Source of the DNA: Prorocentrum cordatum
Taxonomy: Eukaryota; Sar; Dinophyceae; Prorocentrales; Prorocentraceae
DNA length: 64,000 bases
Direction of reading: 5' to 3'
NCBI GenBank assembly: GCA_963575745.1
Contig: CAUYUJ010019263.1
Coordinates: 37,501-101,500 of the forward strand
The translations under genes and the position numbers were made by a program. Positions 19,636-29,100 of this stretch are shown here, piece after piece (the stretch's first letter is position 1; each line of letters begins with the position of its first letter). Under the pieces are notes generated by a model. The model was not told the origin of the DNA, did not search any database, and saw only the letters and a program-made list of their open reading frames with translations.

Positions 19636-22600
19636 ATGTGCAGGATGGGGGAGAGCCTCGCAGAGGTCACGCGGGAGCTCTCTGACATGAGAGTTTCAGG
19701 CGGCGGCGGCAAGCATTCGCTGCCAGCTTTGCCAGCAGGCACAAAGGGCCATGCGTTGCCAAGTGTGTCTTCTTGGCGCGCTTGGACCCAGACCAAGCTG
19801 GCTGGATGGTGTGGCCTGCAAGCACTAGGGTTCGCCGAGGCGGTCCTCGCGATTCTGGGCGGCGCTACCGTGGATACGTCGTGGGAACCCCGGTTCACCA
19901 AGGCCAACAAGAACCTCGCTTTTGAACTGTGTGCGACCGCAAGCTACGACACGAGCCTCTACTGGACGGGTGTCGACCGCACAGATGGGGTGTCCATGTT
20001 GGCTGCTTTGAACGATGCTATCATGGCTTCGGCCACAGCACACACTGCAACTTTGCACGACAAGTTTGCTTCACCTGTGCCTGTGGAGGACCACAGCAAG
20101 CTGCAACACGCACTAAAGCTGTGGCAGTCGGAGTTGTCCGAGCTTCGTGCCGCCGACTCTGGGCCGTCCAAACACACGGTATTGCGGTCGTTGCGTCTGC
20201 CGTTAAGCAAGCTAGACATCCTAAAGGTCCCGCTTGAGATCATGGAGATGAGCTCCCCGGACAACCCGGACGCCATCCTCAAAATGGCAGAGGCCAAGGC
20301 TGGGCACTGGGCCGGCGCTGTGCCTGCCCCGCCTGCTCCGCCAAGCAGCGTCCTTGTCGGAGCCGTTCAAACAGGACAAGAGCGGCCCGGAGGCAGAGAG
20401 AGACGCAAAGACAAAGGAAAAGACAAAGGCAAAGACAAAGAGAAAGACAAAGGCAAGGACACGCAAGCATGGATTCCATGCTCCTTCTACCTGAGTGGCC
20501 ACTGCCGTTTTGGCACAGGCTGCAAGTTCGTTCACACCAAGCCTTCCACACCCAACAACGAGCGGTTCGCGCCCCTTCCTCGGGACACGTGCCGCCTCTG
20601 CGGCGAGCCTGGCCACTGGGGTAACGAGTGCCCCTACGTGAACAGCGCTGGCAAGGGAGCTCCCGGGGTGGGGCCCAGGGGCAACGCAACAAAGGGAATG
20701 CCTGGGGTGGGGCCTAGGCAGAGCAAGGGGAAAGGGGACGCCTTTTTCAACAACAACTGGGAAAGCGCAGGAAACGGATGGGGCAACAACATGCCACCAT
20801 CGGCGCCTCCAGGGCTCGACGAAAGCAGAAAGCGTAACCGGATCGGAGCCGGCACGTTGGGATACGGGGACTCGGCTGGGTCTTCGTCGGGCGGTGGATC
20901 GGCGCCACCGCAACAACAGTCGACAGTAACAGTGGAGGCATTGGCATCCATGGCGCAGCAACTGATGAACGAGCAGAAAACCAACTACAAAGCAGTAAAG
21001 GATATTCTGGAGCGTGTGTCTGGGAACATGCCCCGAATCTCCACTCCCACCCTCACCCTCGGGGTCAACAGCGTCACTGCGGATTCGCCCCTGGCGATGG
21101 CGGCGGATTCGGGCGCCGAGAGACACGTGCTGGCAGGCAAGGATTTCTGGCATGCCAGGAACATCCGCCCTCTCGACGCGCCCCTCATCCTTGAAACCGC
21201 GAACGGCGAGACCGTCGTCACGCACCAGTGCGACGTTGTGTGCGGAGGCGTTCTCCTTCAGGGCGTCCTGATGTGCAAAACAACGACATCTTCCCTTCTG
21301 GCAATCGTCTTGCTGACGGACGACGAATGGCAATACCGCCAGGTTCGAGCCGGCGCCGTCTTGACGGACCCGGCCGGGACCCCTTTCTTCCTTCACAGGT
21401 CTGGCAACTTGTTCATCCTCGTCGCTACAAGTACTACACCTACCCCTCCACCATTACCATCTTCGTCACCATCATCATGGGGAAGGGGAGGGGGAAGAGG
21501 AGGAGACGAACCTGGTGGACTACCCGGTGCGGCGCCTGGCCGGGACAACGGCCCTAGAACGGACCGTGGCTGGGACAATCGATCGAGGGCGAATCCAAGC
21601 CATGGCGGCGGATTATCGGCGTATTTGGACCCTCGTCGGAGCACCGGAAATGGCCCTAAGATGGACGACGGTCGAGCTGCTGCGTCACGGCCGGCTGAAG
21701 TCCACGAGGGCTCCTTCTGTGCAGAGCCTCTGGCGGGTGGTGGCGGCAACAGTCGAGCTGCTGAGTCACGGCCGGCTGAACCCGCACCGCGCCAGATGCC
21801 TTCGGACAGGCCGGCTAGCGCTTTCGAAACGTATTCCAGCTACGCCGTGCGAGAGGAGCCCGTCGTGCTGGTGGACTCCCAGGATTCCGTGTTGAAGTTC
21901 TTGGAAAACCCAGGCCAAGACAAGATTATGTTGTACCTCCCAGAGGGTCTTCCCGACAAAGGGCCGTCTAGCGAGCTAGATCCGGCCTTGCTGTCTCATT
22001 TTCGGAGAGGCCACGCAGACCACGACCCAAATTGCGATATATGCGTCCAGACCCGCCTGCGTGCCCGCCCGGCCCGTCGAGTGCAAGAGGAACCTCTTGG
22101 AGGCGAGGTGTCATCTGACATCGCAGGGCCCCTCCCAGAATCTTTGAACGGCAACAAGTACGGCCTCGTCACCGTCATTCGCCACAACCGGTTCGGTTTC
22201 GGAAACCCTACGCCGAACAAGTCGTCTTCGACGATTCGCGACGCGATGATCGACAATCGATTGCATCAGCGAGCACTTTGGCGGTTTCATTCCGATCAGG
22301 GAGGTGAGTTTTTAGGTGAATGCGATCGGTGGCTTCGTGAGTCGGGGCTCGTGCACACCGACACTGGCGGGTACCGGTCCCAGGCGAACGGCATAGCAAA
22401 GAGACGGATCCAGGAAATCTTCGAGATCGTCCGGGCCCTCCTCTTGCAGTCCGGGGCCCCCGAAGAGCTCTGGGACGAGGCCTTCACGCACGCCACGGCG
22501 TTGTTCAATAACTCCCCTCGTACTGTACCTGGTCACCAAAGTAAGGTCGTCCCACAAATTCTTGAGAGCGGCTCCTGTCACGACATCGGCAAGTGGCCGC

Positions 22601-25600
22601 CGTGGGGTTGCAAAACGTTGTATTTGATCCCCAAGCCCGTGAGGACAGACAAACTCGACCCTGTGGCTAAACTTGGTATTTTCGTAGGCTTCGATTTCAA
22701 AACGGTCGGTGGTATTCGAGTGGCTCCGGTGCGCAGGTGTGGAGACCAGTGGTTGGTAGACAAACCCGTTGTTTCCGTGACGGTCCGGACTTTCGACTCC
22801 ATCTTCCCGTTGAAGGCGGTCGGCCAGAAGCCTGAGACGTTCGAGGTCCCTTTCGGCTCTTTCGAGCCCGCGTCCGCCGACACCCCTCGGAGTTGGAAAG
22901 GTGATGGCGCTGCTGACCCAGCAAAGGCGGACACAGGACAGCACCAGGGCCCCGGGGACAGTCGTGCTGCTGCGTCACGGCCGGCTGAAACCGGCCCTGC
23001 TGCTGCGCCTTCTCCCGCCGAGACCCGCCGTGCAGGTCGATTCGCCACTGTAGAAGAGCAGCGCGCCTACTGGAGGGACCAGTGCCACAAACGCGCTGCC
23101 GCCAAGCGAGCCAGAGGGAACCAGGTACTGCTGGGTTCGCAGGCCGCCGCGCCTGTTACTACAGGCTCTCGCGGTCATGATGGTTCCGATTCGTCGGATT
23201 GGGATCGCGAGTCAGGTCGCAGCACGCCTTCTTCTTGGGCATCTTCGGACACCGCCGACAACGACGACGTTCCGCCAGACTTGTCCCGTGATGAGATCGC
23301 TGTTCTTGCGTCGGCTGTTCAAGTGGACCCTGGAGTAGACGTAGTAGGAGTAGCGATCGCTCGGGCGGCGCAGTGCACCGATACGTTCCGAGCGTTTTCC
23401 ACGGCAATCACACGACAGGAATCTGTAGCAGAAACGTTATACGTCCTTGGCCGGCAGTCCGCGTACGTCACGCAGCTCATGGACACGAAAACGTACGCCA
23501 AAGAGTTCCAGCGGATGGCCGAGCATCCTGTTTGGATGGGCCCCCAGGAGCTGGATTCAATTCCAGAGAGCGCCAGAGTCGTCAAAGGTAAACTTCTGAT
23601 TTCGGAGAAACATTGGGAGCAGCCCGAGGCACTCCACGAGTGCAAGGCCCGCTTCGTGGCCATGGGCAACGTGTTGTTCAACAAACGCATGCGTGTCGTT
23701 CGTTCGTCGTCCGACTCCTTGTGGGCTCCTGTCGCCAGTTTGACCGGCGCTCGATTCGTACAGGCACGGAGTCTCGCCATGGGCCGCGAGACGGAGACGA
23801 TCGATCTGTTGAGCGCGTACCTCCAAGTAAACTTGGGTGGCGAGAGCGAGTATTACATCATCATCCCTGCGGAGGTGATCGACATTTTACCCTATGACGT
23901 CCAACAACGATTCCGTTCACTACGGATGCCTGTCTGCCGGTTGGTTCGTGCACTGTACGGTTTGCAGCGCTCAGGCTCCGATTTCATTAGGGCTTTCGGT
24001 CAGTGGTTGGCTTGGAACGATTGGACGCCCATGGAAGAGGAGCCGGCGGTATGGTACTTGTGGCACACTGAAACAGACCAAGCCCTTTTGAACAAGGCTG
24101 CTCGCTTGAAGGTGTGGGTCGACACAGAACGTCGTAACAACAAGGACCCGTTCACAGTAGATACTCCTGGAGTCGCCACCTCATGGCGCGATGTCGCACA
24201 GGTCGTGGCCTCCGCACCACACAAGGTTCAGCGTAGTCCTAAGCATTGTAGCACTATGGCCACGTATGTCGACGACTGCGAATTGGATGCGCAGACGAAG
24301 CACAGAGAAACAGTTTGGGCCGTTATTCGTATGATGTTTGCGTCTAAAGATCCAGAGGTTGTGCAGAAGTTCCTTGGGTGCGTGTGCAGCCCCCCGCAGC
24401 GCATGTCACTGAACGACGGTCGGTCCGGCATGGTGTGCACGATCTCGCAGGCGGGCTACTGCAAACGCGTAGTTAGCGATTGGGAGGCGGTCACGGGCCT
24501 CCCAGCGCGTCCGACAACCACGCCTGCTCAGCAGACGGCCGCCCCTCGTGCTGAGGATCTGTCTCCGGCAGAGGCCGGCACGGGCAGGCGCAAGGTGATC
24601 GGTGAGATCTTCTACGCTGCTCGGTGCTCCCGGCCAGAGGTGTCATTCGCAGTAGGGCGCATCGCGCGATACGTCGACAAGTGGTGTGCTTGGGCTGAAA
24701 CGGAACTGGGTCACCTTGTCGGTTACTTACTGGCCACTTACAACTACGTCCTCGTCATGTTGAACGCCGGAGATTCGTGGGACGACTTGCAGGTGCATGC
24801 TTGGAGCGACGCCGATTTCAATGCACCCAAAAGCACGACGGGATTTTACTTGGAGCTTACCGGTCCGAAGGGGTCCCAGTACCCTTTGTGTTGGGGCGCT
24901 GCCCGCCAATCTATCGCAACGACGAGTTCTGGCGAGAGCGAGGCCCTGGCATGGTCCGCAACCGCCAAGCAAGCCATCCGCCTTGCAGCGATGGTGGAAT
25001 ACACGCGTCCCGCCCCAGTGGAGATCGTCGGCCACCTCGACAACCAGGCTGTTGAGCAGGCTGTGCAGAAAGGGTACAGCCAGAAACTTGGACACTTGAA
25101 AAAGCACGCGGAGGTATCGCTTCTCTTCCTGCACGAGTGCGGTGTCGTCCCGAGTCACACGCCAGGGATTTACAACATAGCAGACGCGTTCACGAAAGCC
25201 CTCGGCCACAACAAGCTCATGTCCCTCGTCGGTCGTCTATTCGGCATTCGGGTCCAACAGTTCCCTAATGGCTCGATTCGGGTAGGCATGGTGGGAGTAT
25301 CTAAAGCAAGCGCTCTTCATACTTCTTCTTCTTCTTCTTCCTCCCCAGCTCCTGCCTCAGCAATGGCGCTCACGCCTATGCTGAGAATGGCCGAGCGCAC
25401 TGCTCGCGCCGTTGTGCTGGACAACGCGGTCTACTTCGGGGAGCTGGCCGGCAAGTGCGACATCTCCCGCCCCCTGCAGCACGACCGGCACCTGGAATTG
25501 AAAGATCTCCAGGCGCAGCAGCTTGATAAAGCTGATGCGCTCCAGGCCCGGATCAAGGCAGACGCATCCGCCAGAAGGGATGGGGACAGCCGTGCTGCTG

Positions 25601-25615
25601 TGTCACGGCCGGCTG
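19469..25615 (+). repeat. 31-bp motif, five dispersed copies in the ORF
   Basis: Copies at 19469-19499, 21667-21697, 21748-21778, 22957-22987 and 25585-25615. The shared part includes GCTGCTGCGTCACGGCCGGC. Copies 1 and 4 are identical; the others differ by two or three bases. Each encodes SRAA.SRPAE (or PAG) in the same phase and lies in a linker, not in a domain. A short hairpin (GCCGTG/CACGGC, perfect in copy 5) is possible. Confidence 0.9.
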
Positions 25616-26367
25616 AAACCTCCCGTTGGCGCGCCGATGTGTCTGTTGGTGTCGACATATGGGTTGCTGACCGGAAGGAGCACGAGCGGAAACGTGCCAA
25701 ACAAGAGCCTCGACAAGCACCAAGTCAAGCCGCTCCCGTGCAGCCAGCTCCCGGCCGCATGCTCCAGGTCATCATCGACAAGCGCTGCGACGACGCAGAC
25801 GACGATTACTTCCGGGTGACGTGTGTGAACCCGCTGTCCGGGGACATTGATGCCATTTTCGACATCGAAAGGGGGTCTCGGTACAACCATTTAATGGGAG
25901 AGATTCGTCATAGGGTGTCCGGCGAGTACAGCTTGGTATCAGAGAATAACGTGCCGTTGGTCAACCTTCGAGTTGATTATTTGGTAAACGACATCCCAGA
26001 TTTGGACCAGCAGCTCCTCGAGGCCAACTTGGTCAAGACCGAGACGGAGGAGCTGCGCTACCGGACAACGCCGCGGGAGTACACCCGCAAACCCAACAAC
26101 GCTGCACAAAAGACTCGGAAGCAACAAAACCGCAAGGCAAACAAGAAGGCTGCGAGGGATATTCTGCAAACGACAAAGCCAAAGTCGGCGCCGCCTCCGG
26201 GCTTGCTCGCCGCGTCGGCTTTGAGAACTACCGCGCCGAAGTCCGGCGGCGCCCCGCCGCTCTTCGGCACTACGTCCAAGGCTCCTGGCGCACCGCCGCC
26301 TCGGCGTGAAGGTGCCTTTCCGGCCGGGGCGCGCCCGGACCACATTTCTAAGGCAACGCTCTTTTGA
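19636..26367 (+). CDS. Gag-Pol polyprotein, copia-type, 2243 aa
   Basis: Domains in order: Gag-like helical region (1-270) and a Lys/Asp/Gly linker; a CCCH zinc finger (C282, C290, C296, H300); a CCHC knuckle (C319, C322, H327, C332); an aspartic protease with DSGA (D491); an integrase zinc site (H788, H793, C800, C803) and core with D828 and D887. The expected third integrase residue lies in NGIAKR, where K922 replaces the usual Glu, so the integrase is probably dead. Reverse transcriptase follows with IDLLSAYLQ (D1390), ALYGLQRSGSDF and YVDD (1544-1547), then RNase H with SDADF (D1725), SGESEA (E1769) and DNQAV (D1802). After RNase H comes about 370 residues unusual for copia: a Ser run, a helical part, a compact stretch near 2030-2130 and a basic Pro/Lys-rich tail. 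SRAAASRPAE-type motifs occur at 678, 705, 1108 and 1984. One uninterrupted frame implies recent constraint. Confidence 0.93.
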   Translation: MCRMGESLAEVTRELSDMRVSGGGGKHSLPALPAGTKGHALPSVSSWRAWTQTKLAGWCGLQALGFAEAVLAILGGATVDTSWEPRFTKANKNLAFELCATASYDTSLYWTGVDRTDGVSMLAALNDAIMASATAHTATLHDKFASPVPVEDHSKLQHALKLWQSELSELRAADSGPSKHTVLRSLRLPLSKLDILKVPLEIMEMSSPDNPDAILKMAEAKAGHWAGAVPAPPAPPSSVLVGAVQTGQERPGGRERRKDKGKDKGKDKEKDKGKDTQAWIPCSFYLSGHCRFGTGCKFVHTKPSTPNNERFAPLPRDTCRLCGEPGHWGNECPYVNSAGKGAPGVGPRGNATKGMPGVGPRQSKGKGDAFFNNNWESAGNGWGNNMPPSAPPGLDESRKRNRIGAGTLGYGDSAGSSSGGGSAPPQQQSTVTVEALASMAQQLMNEQKTNYKAVKDILERVSGNMPRISTPTLTLGVNSVTADSPLAMAADSGAERHVLAGKDFWHARNIRPLDAPLILETANGETVVTHQCDVVCGGVLLQGVLMCKTTTSSLLAIVLLTDDEWQYRQVRAGAVLTDPAGTPFFLHRSGNLFILVATSTTPTPPPLPSSSPSSWGRGGGRGGDEPGGLPGAAPGRDNGPRTDRGWDNRSRANPSHGGGLSAYLDPRRSTGNGPKMDDGRAAASRPAEVHEGSFCAEPLAGGGGNSRAAESRPAEPAPRQMPSDRPASAFETYSSYAVREEPVVLVDSQDSVLKFLENPGQDKIMLYLPEGLPDKGPSSELDPALLSHFRRGHADHDPNCDICVQTRLRARPARRVQEEPLGGEVSSDIAGPLPESLNGNKYGLVTVIRHNRFGFGNPTPNKSSSTIRDAMIDNRLHQRALWRFHSDQGGEFLGECDRWLRESGLVHTDTGGYRSQANGIAKRRIQEIFEIVRALLLQSGAPEELWDEAFTHATALFNNSPRTVPGHQSKVVPQILESGSCHDIGKWPPWGCKTLYLIPKPVRTDKLDPVAKLGIFVGFDFKTVGGIRVAPVRRCGDQWLVDKPVVSVTVRTFDSIFPLKAVGQKPETFEVPFGSFEPASADTPRSWKGDGAADPAKADTGQHQGPGDSRAAASRPAETGPAAAPSPAETRRAGRFATVEEQRAYWRDQCHKRAAAKRARGNQVLLGSQAAAPVTTGSRGHDGSDSSDWDRESGRSTPSSWASSDTADNDDVPPDLSRDEIAVLASAVQVDPGVDVVGVAIARAAQCTDTFRAFSTAITRQESVAETLYVLGRQSAYVTQLMDTKTYAKEFQRMAEHPVWMGPQELDSIPESARVVKGKLLISEKHWEQPEALHECKARFVAMGNVLFNKRMRVVRSSSDSLWAPVASLTGARFVQARSLAMGRETETIDLLSAYLQVNLGGESEYYIIIPAEVIDILPYDVQQRFRSLRMPVCRLVRALYGLQRSGSDFIRAFGQWLAWNDWTPMEEEPAVWYLWHTETDQALLNKAARLKVWVDTERRNNKDPFTVDTPGVATSWRDVAQVVASAPHKVQRSPKHCSTMATYVDDCELDAQTKHRETVWAVIRMMFASKDPEVVQKFLGCVCSPPQRMSLNDGRSGMVCTISQAGYCKRVVSDWEAVTGLPARPTTTPAQQTAAPRAEDLSPAEAGTGRRKVIGEIFYAARCSRPEVSFAVGRIARYVDKWCAWAETELGHLVGYLLATYNYVLVMLNAGDSWDDLQVHAWSDADFNAPKSTTGFYLELTGPKGSQYPLCWGAARQSIATTSSGESEALAWSATAKQAIRLAAMVEYTRPAPVEIVGHLDNQAVEQAVQKGYSQKLGHLKKHAEVSLLFLHECGVVPSHTPGIYNIADAFTKALGHNKLMSLVGRLFGIRVQQFPNGSIRVGMVGVSKASALHTSSSSSSSPAPASAMALTPMLRMAERTARAVVLDNAVYFGELAGKCDISRPLQHDRHLELKDLQAQQLDKADALQARIKADASARRDGDSRAAVSRPAETSRWRADVSVGVDIWVADRKEHERKRAKQEPRQAPSQAAPVQPAPGRMLQVIIDKRCDDADDDYFRVTCVNPLSGDIDAIFDIERGSRYNHLMGEIRHRVSGEYSLVSENNVPLVNLRVDYLVNDIPDLDQQLLEANLVKTETEELRYRTTPREYTRKPNNAAQKTRKQQNRKANKKAARDILQTTKPKSAPPPGLLAASALRTTAPKSGGAPPLFGTTSKAPGAPPPRREGAFPAGARPDHISKATLF

Positions 26368-26614
26368 GTTTTATGTGACGGACACCGATCAGCACGCTGC
26401 ATGACTTATCTAGCACTGAAATTTTCCTTGATACTTTTACGATTTGGAACTGTAGGTAAACGTCTTTTTTAGCCCGGCCGGCAAAGAATTGTCATAAGGG
26501 TACGCTCCGGACTCCTCTTCTACTCGTCCTCCCTCTCTCGACCCGTGCGTACCCCAGAACTTCACCTGAGAAGCGCCGCGCGCGCGCCTGCCGCCACAGC
26601 GTGGCAGGGCGGCG
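26368..26614 (+). other. Retrotransposon 3' untranslated region
   Basis: Non-coding interval between the polyprotein stop and the 3' LTR. CAGCGTGGCAG at 26598-26608 is the inverse of CTGCCACGCTG inside the LTR, so the junction can fold into a hairpin. No purine-rich primer tract longer than about 6 bases is visible. Confidence 0.7.
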
Positions 26615-26684
26615 TGCGGGAGGGAGGGTTGCTGCCACGCTGCGGTTTGGCTCAAGGCCCGCAAAAGGCCCGCGCGCTCCCGCA
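26615..26684 (+). repeat. 3' LTR, 70 bp
   Basis: Identical to the 5' LTR, including TGCGGGAG and CTCCCGCA ends and the internal TTTGGCTCAAG (26646-26656). It is followed directly by CTCCT, the proposed target duplication. Confidence 0.92.
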
Positions 26685-26689
26685 CTCCT

Positions 26690-27234
26690 CCTCCTCCTCC
26701 TCCCTTCGATTCGGGGAGACGGTCCAGCAAGTGGCACCAGCCGTTCCCTTCCTCACTGGCTCATGGGAACAAGCGTCATTGTTCCCCATCGGCCCATAGA
26801 CTGCTGCCATGACGCGTCCGATCGGCTGGCCGTCCCCAGAGACCATCTATTCAAAACGGTGCCCCCGGAGGTCTCGCCCCAGTCAAAACGGGGCAGACGT
26901 CTCGCCTGAGGGCCGCTCTCTGACGGTCCCAGAGCATGGCGATGCCCCCGCCCAGGGGGGCAGTGGCTCAAGAACACAGGCCCTGAGGTGAGGCTTCCAG
27001 GGCGGCCCTGTGGACCTCCGCGGCCGTATCCCAAGCGTGATTTCGATCGGATTTCGTCCAGATTTCGACCTCCCCTCTTCACCCTTTCGTCCAAATTTCG
27101 TCCAGACTTCGTCCAAGTGTCGACCAAATCCGACGAACTCCATGCGAAATCCAACAACCGCAAGAACTTGTGGGACCCTCTGAGGCACCCACGAAGGACC
27201 AGACAAAAGGGCTCCCATGCTCCTCCCGCCCCTC
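26690..27234. other. No gene recognised
   Basis: The CTC repeat continues to about 26702, then mixed sequence with repeated TTCGTCCA and TTCGACC strings near 27050-27130. No domain or element ends are seen. Confidence 0.5.
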
Positions 27235-27244
27235 CTACGACGAC

Positions 27245-27276
<32 letters not shown>

Positions 27277-27900
27277 CGACTGACACGTCCACGACCCACG
27301 ACGATGGCGGCGGCGCCTGCTTGGCAGCGCGGCGATCAGGGCGTCCAGCTTCTCCTCGGGCGGGACCCGAGGCGGGGCTGGCCGCCGCGGAGTGCAGCCG
27401 CCGCCGTCGACGCCCTCGAGCTCGACGTCGCCGTCGACGCCGTCGACGTCGCCGCCGTCGTGGTCGTCGCCGTCGCCGCCGTGGTCGTCGTCGTCGTCGT
27501 TCCCGCGGGGGCGGCGGGGCGGGGGCTGCCCCCCCCCCCCCCCGAGGGGCCCTGCCCGCCCCCCCCCACCCCGCCCAGAGCCGCGCCGTGGCTGGAGGAG
27601 CCCTGCGGGCCCCCGGGGAGCGGAGGCCCGGGCCGTGGCCGACGCCGCCGTGGACGGCGCCCTCGGGGGTCCTCGCCGCCGCCCTCGCCCTCGCCTGCGC
27701 GCGCGCGCGCCTCTCCTTCGCTCCCGGACCAGGGGCCGCCTGGGGAGGATGGAGGAGGAGGAGGAGGAGGGAGGGAGGAAGAGCAGGAGGAGGAGGAGGA
27801 GGAGGAGGAGGAGGAGGAGGAGGAGGAGGAGAGGAGGAGGAGGAGGAGGAGGAGGAGGAGGGAGGGAGGAGGGAGGAGGAGGACGGAGGGAGTAGGGGAG
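27235..27900. repeat. ACG, CGTCGC and GGA triplet tracts
   Basis: (ACG)n at 27237-27283, GTCGCCGTC-type at 27410-27500, a long C run at 27531-27543 and GGA/GAG at 27745-27890. All long ORFs here are low-complexity artefacts on both strands. Confidence 0.9.
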
Positions 27901-28539
27901 GATGTCGGGCTGCAGCTCCTGGGAGGTTTTCGTGAGAGCGACGGAAGACTGTTGAGCCAGAGGAAGGGGCCATCGAGACGGGTCAAGGCCGACTAGGGCC
28001 AAGACGGCACAATGCTGAACAGGACCTAGCGGGAGTGATCAGGCGGGATTCAGGCGGTTTTTGATCACAGATGTGCCAGCGCCGATGCTGAATTCAACCT
28101 CCAAAGAGCTGCAACCCAAGAAAAGGAAGGGTGGCCAAAGGGGGGGGGGGGGGGGCAAAGAACCAGCCAATCGCACTGCACGTGGCCAGCTTCCCGAGCA
28201 ACCCGAGGCAACCAGTGGGCGCGCCCACACTCATCGAGGACAGCGCCACAGCCGCGCGCGGCAGATGTCTCACCGATTCACTTGCTAGGTAGGACCAGTC
28301 AGCATCGAATCGGGACATCGGATCGGACAGGCTGCGCAAGATGCACAGTTGCGGCATAGGGAACTCCACCACCGGCCCGAATGGGATGGTCCGCATCGTG
28401 GCGCCGCCCGTTTCGGCACACCTTTCACGAGGATCGCGCCCCCATCGGCACATCCGTCACGCAGGCCAGGGATATGAGAGCATCACCACCGACGTTACGT
28501 GAAACTGCCGAGGTTTGGGCAGATCGCCAGGCTGTTTGA
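27901..28539. other. Unassigned; exon-like minus segment
   Basis: On the minus strand 28293-28425 reads MRTIPFGPVVEFPMPQLCI and then LRSLSDPMSRFDADW, with mixed composition more like protein than the surrounding repeats. It may be an isolated exon or gene fragment. No family recognised. Confidence 0.3.
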
Positions 28540-29095
28540 TGTTGGTCGGGTCGTCGCGACGCCGCGACGCCTGTTATATCTGAGTATTCGTGGAATGCCT
28601 CTACCACTTTGTCTTATCAGGCTGCCTGGTCGCTTTCTAAACGGTCGGTGTTGTACTTGGTGCTTGTCGGGCCAACGTGACGTCGCGACGCCTGCCGTGC
28701 CTGACTCGTCGTATGATAATGGCGTCCATTCGTATTATCGCGCTGTCTGCCTTTATGTCTGAATTTTTTGTATAGGGTTGTGGTTTCTGTCGGGCTTCAT
28801 GTTCGCCTTTTCAAATCATACTCGTAATTGTATATACCGTTGCACCCTCTACTTGTAACATTGGTCGTTGCAACGGTTGGCTTGTTTCGGGCCAGTGTGA
28901 AACCGTGCCATCTGCTATGCCTGCGCGGTCCTAGGATGCGTATAGCGGTGCGTGTGCACATCATGCTGTCAAGCGGTTGGCATGCCTCTGTTAGCCGTGG
29001 AACCAATCGTTTCTACTACGGTCGTTGTTGCGTTCGGTTCTCGTCAGGTCGGCGTGGCTGTCGTCACGCCTGCCATGTCTCACGCGTCGTCGCAG
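28540..29095. repeat. Degenerate repeat with CGCGACGCCTG motif
   Basis: GTCGCGACGCCTGCCGTG and weaker relatives recur near 28550, 28682 and 29058, within T-rich sequence. A further relative, GATGTCGCGACGCCTG, lies at 41349 next to similar T-rich DNA (41313-41754). Units are diverged and of uneven length. Confidence 0.45.
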
Positions 29096-29100
29096 ACATC

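Larger units (their letters stand above)
19196..26684 (+). mobile_element. Complete Ty1/copia-type LTR retrotransposon
   Basis: A 7,489-bp element. It has identical 70-bp LTRs, a 5-bp flanking duplication CTCCT (19191-19195 and 26685-26689), a primer-binding site directly after the 5' LTR and one long gag-pol frame. Domains follow the order zinc fingers, protease, integrase, reverse transcriptase, RNase H. Integrase before reverse transcriptase defines the Ty1/copia (Pseudoviridae) order. The duplication lies in a CTC microsatellite, which weakens it as sole evidence, but TG...CA ends and the primer site agree. No clear polypurine tract was found: the 3' LTR is preceded by GGCAGGGCGGCG. Identical LTRs suggest a young insertion, though 70 bp gives little resolution. 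Confidence 0.93.

Noticed and set aside
19461-19690. Separate small genes upstream of the polyprotein
   Set aside because: The short frames are pieces of the Gag N-terminus connected by single-base shifts, as shown by the repeated motif.
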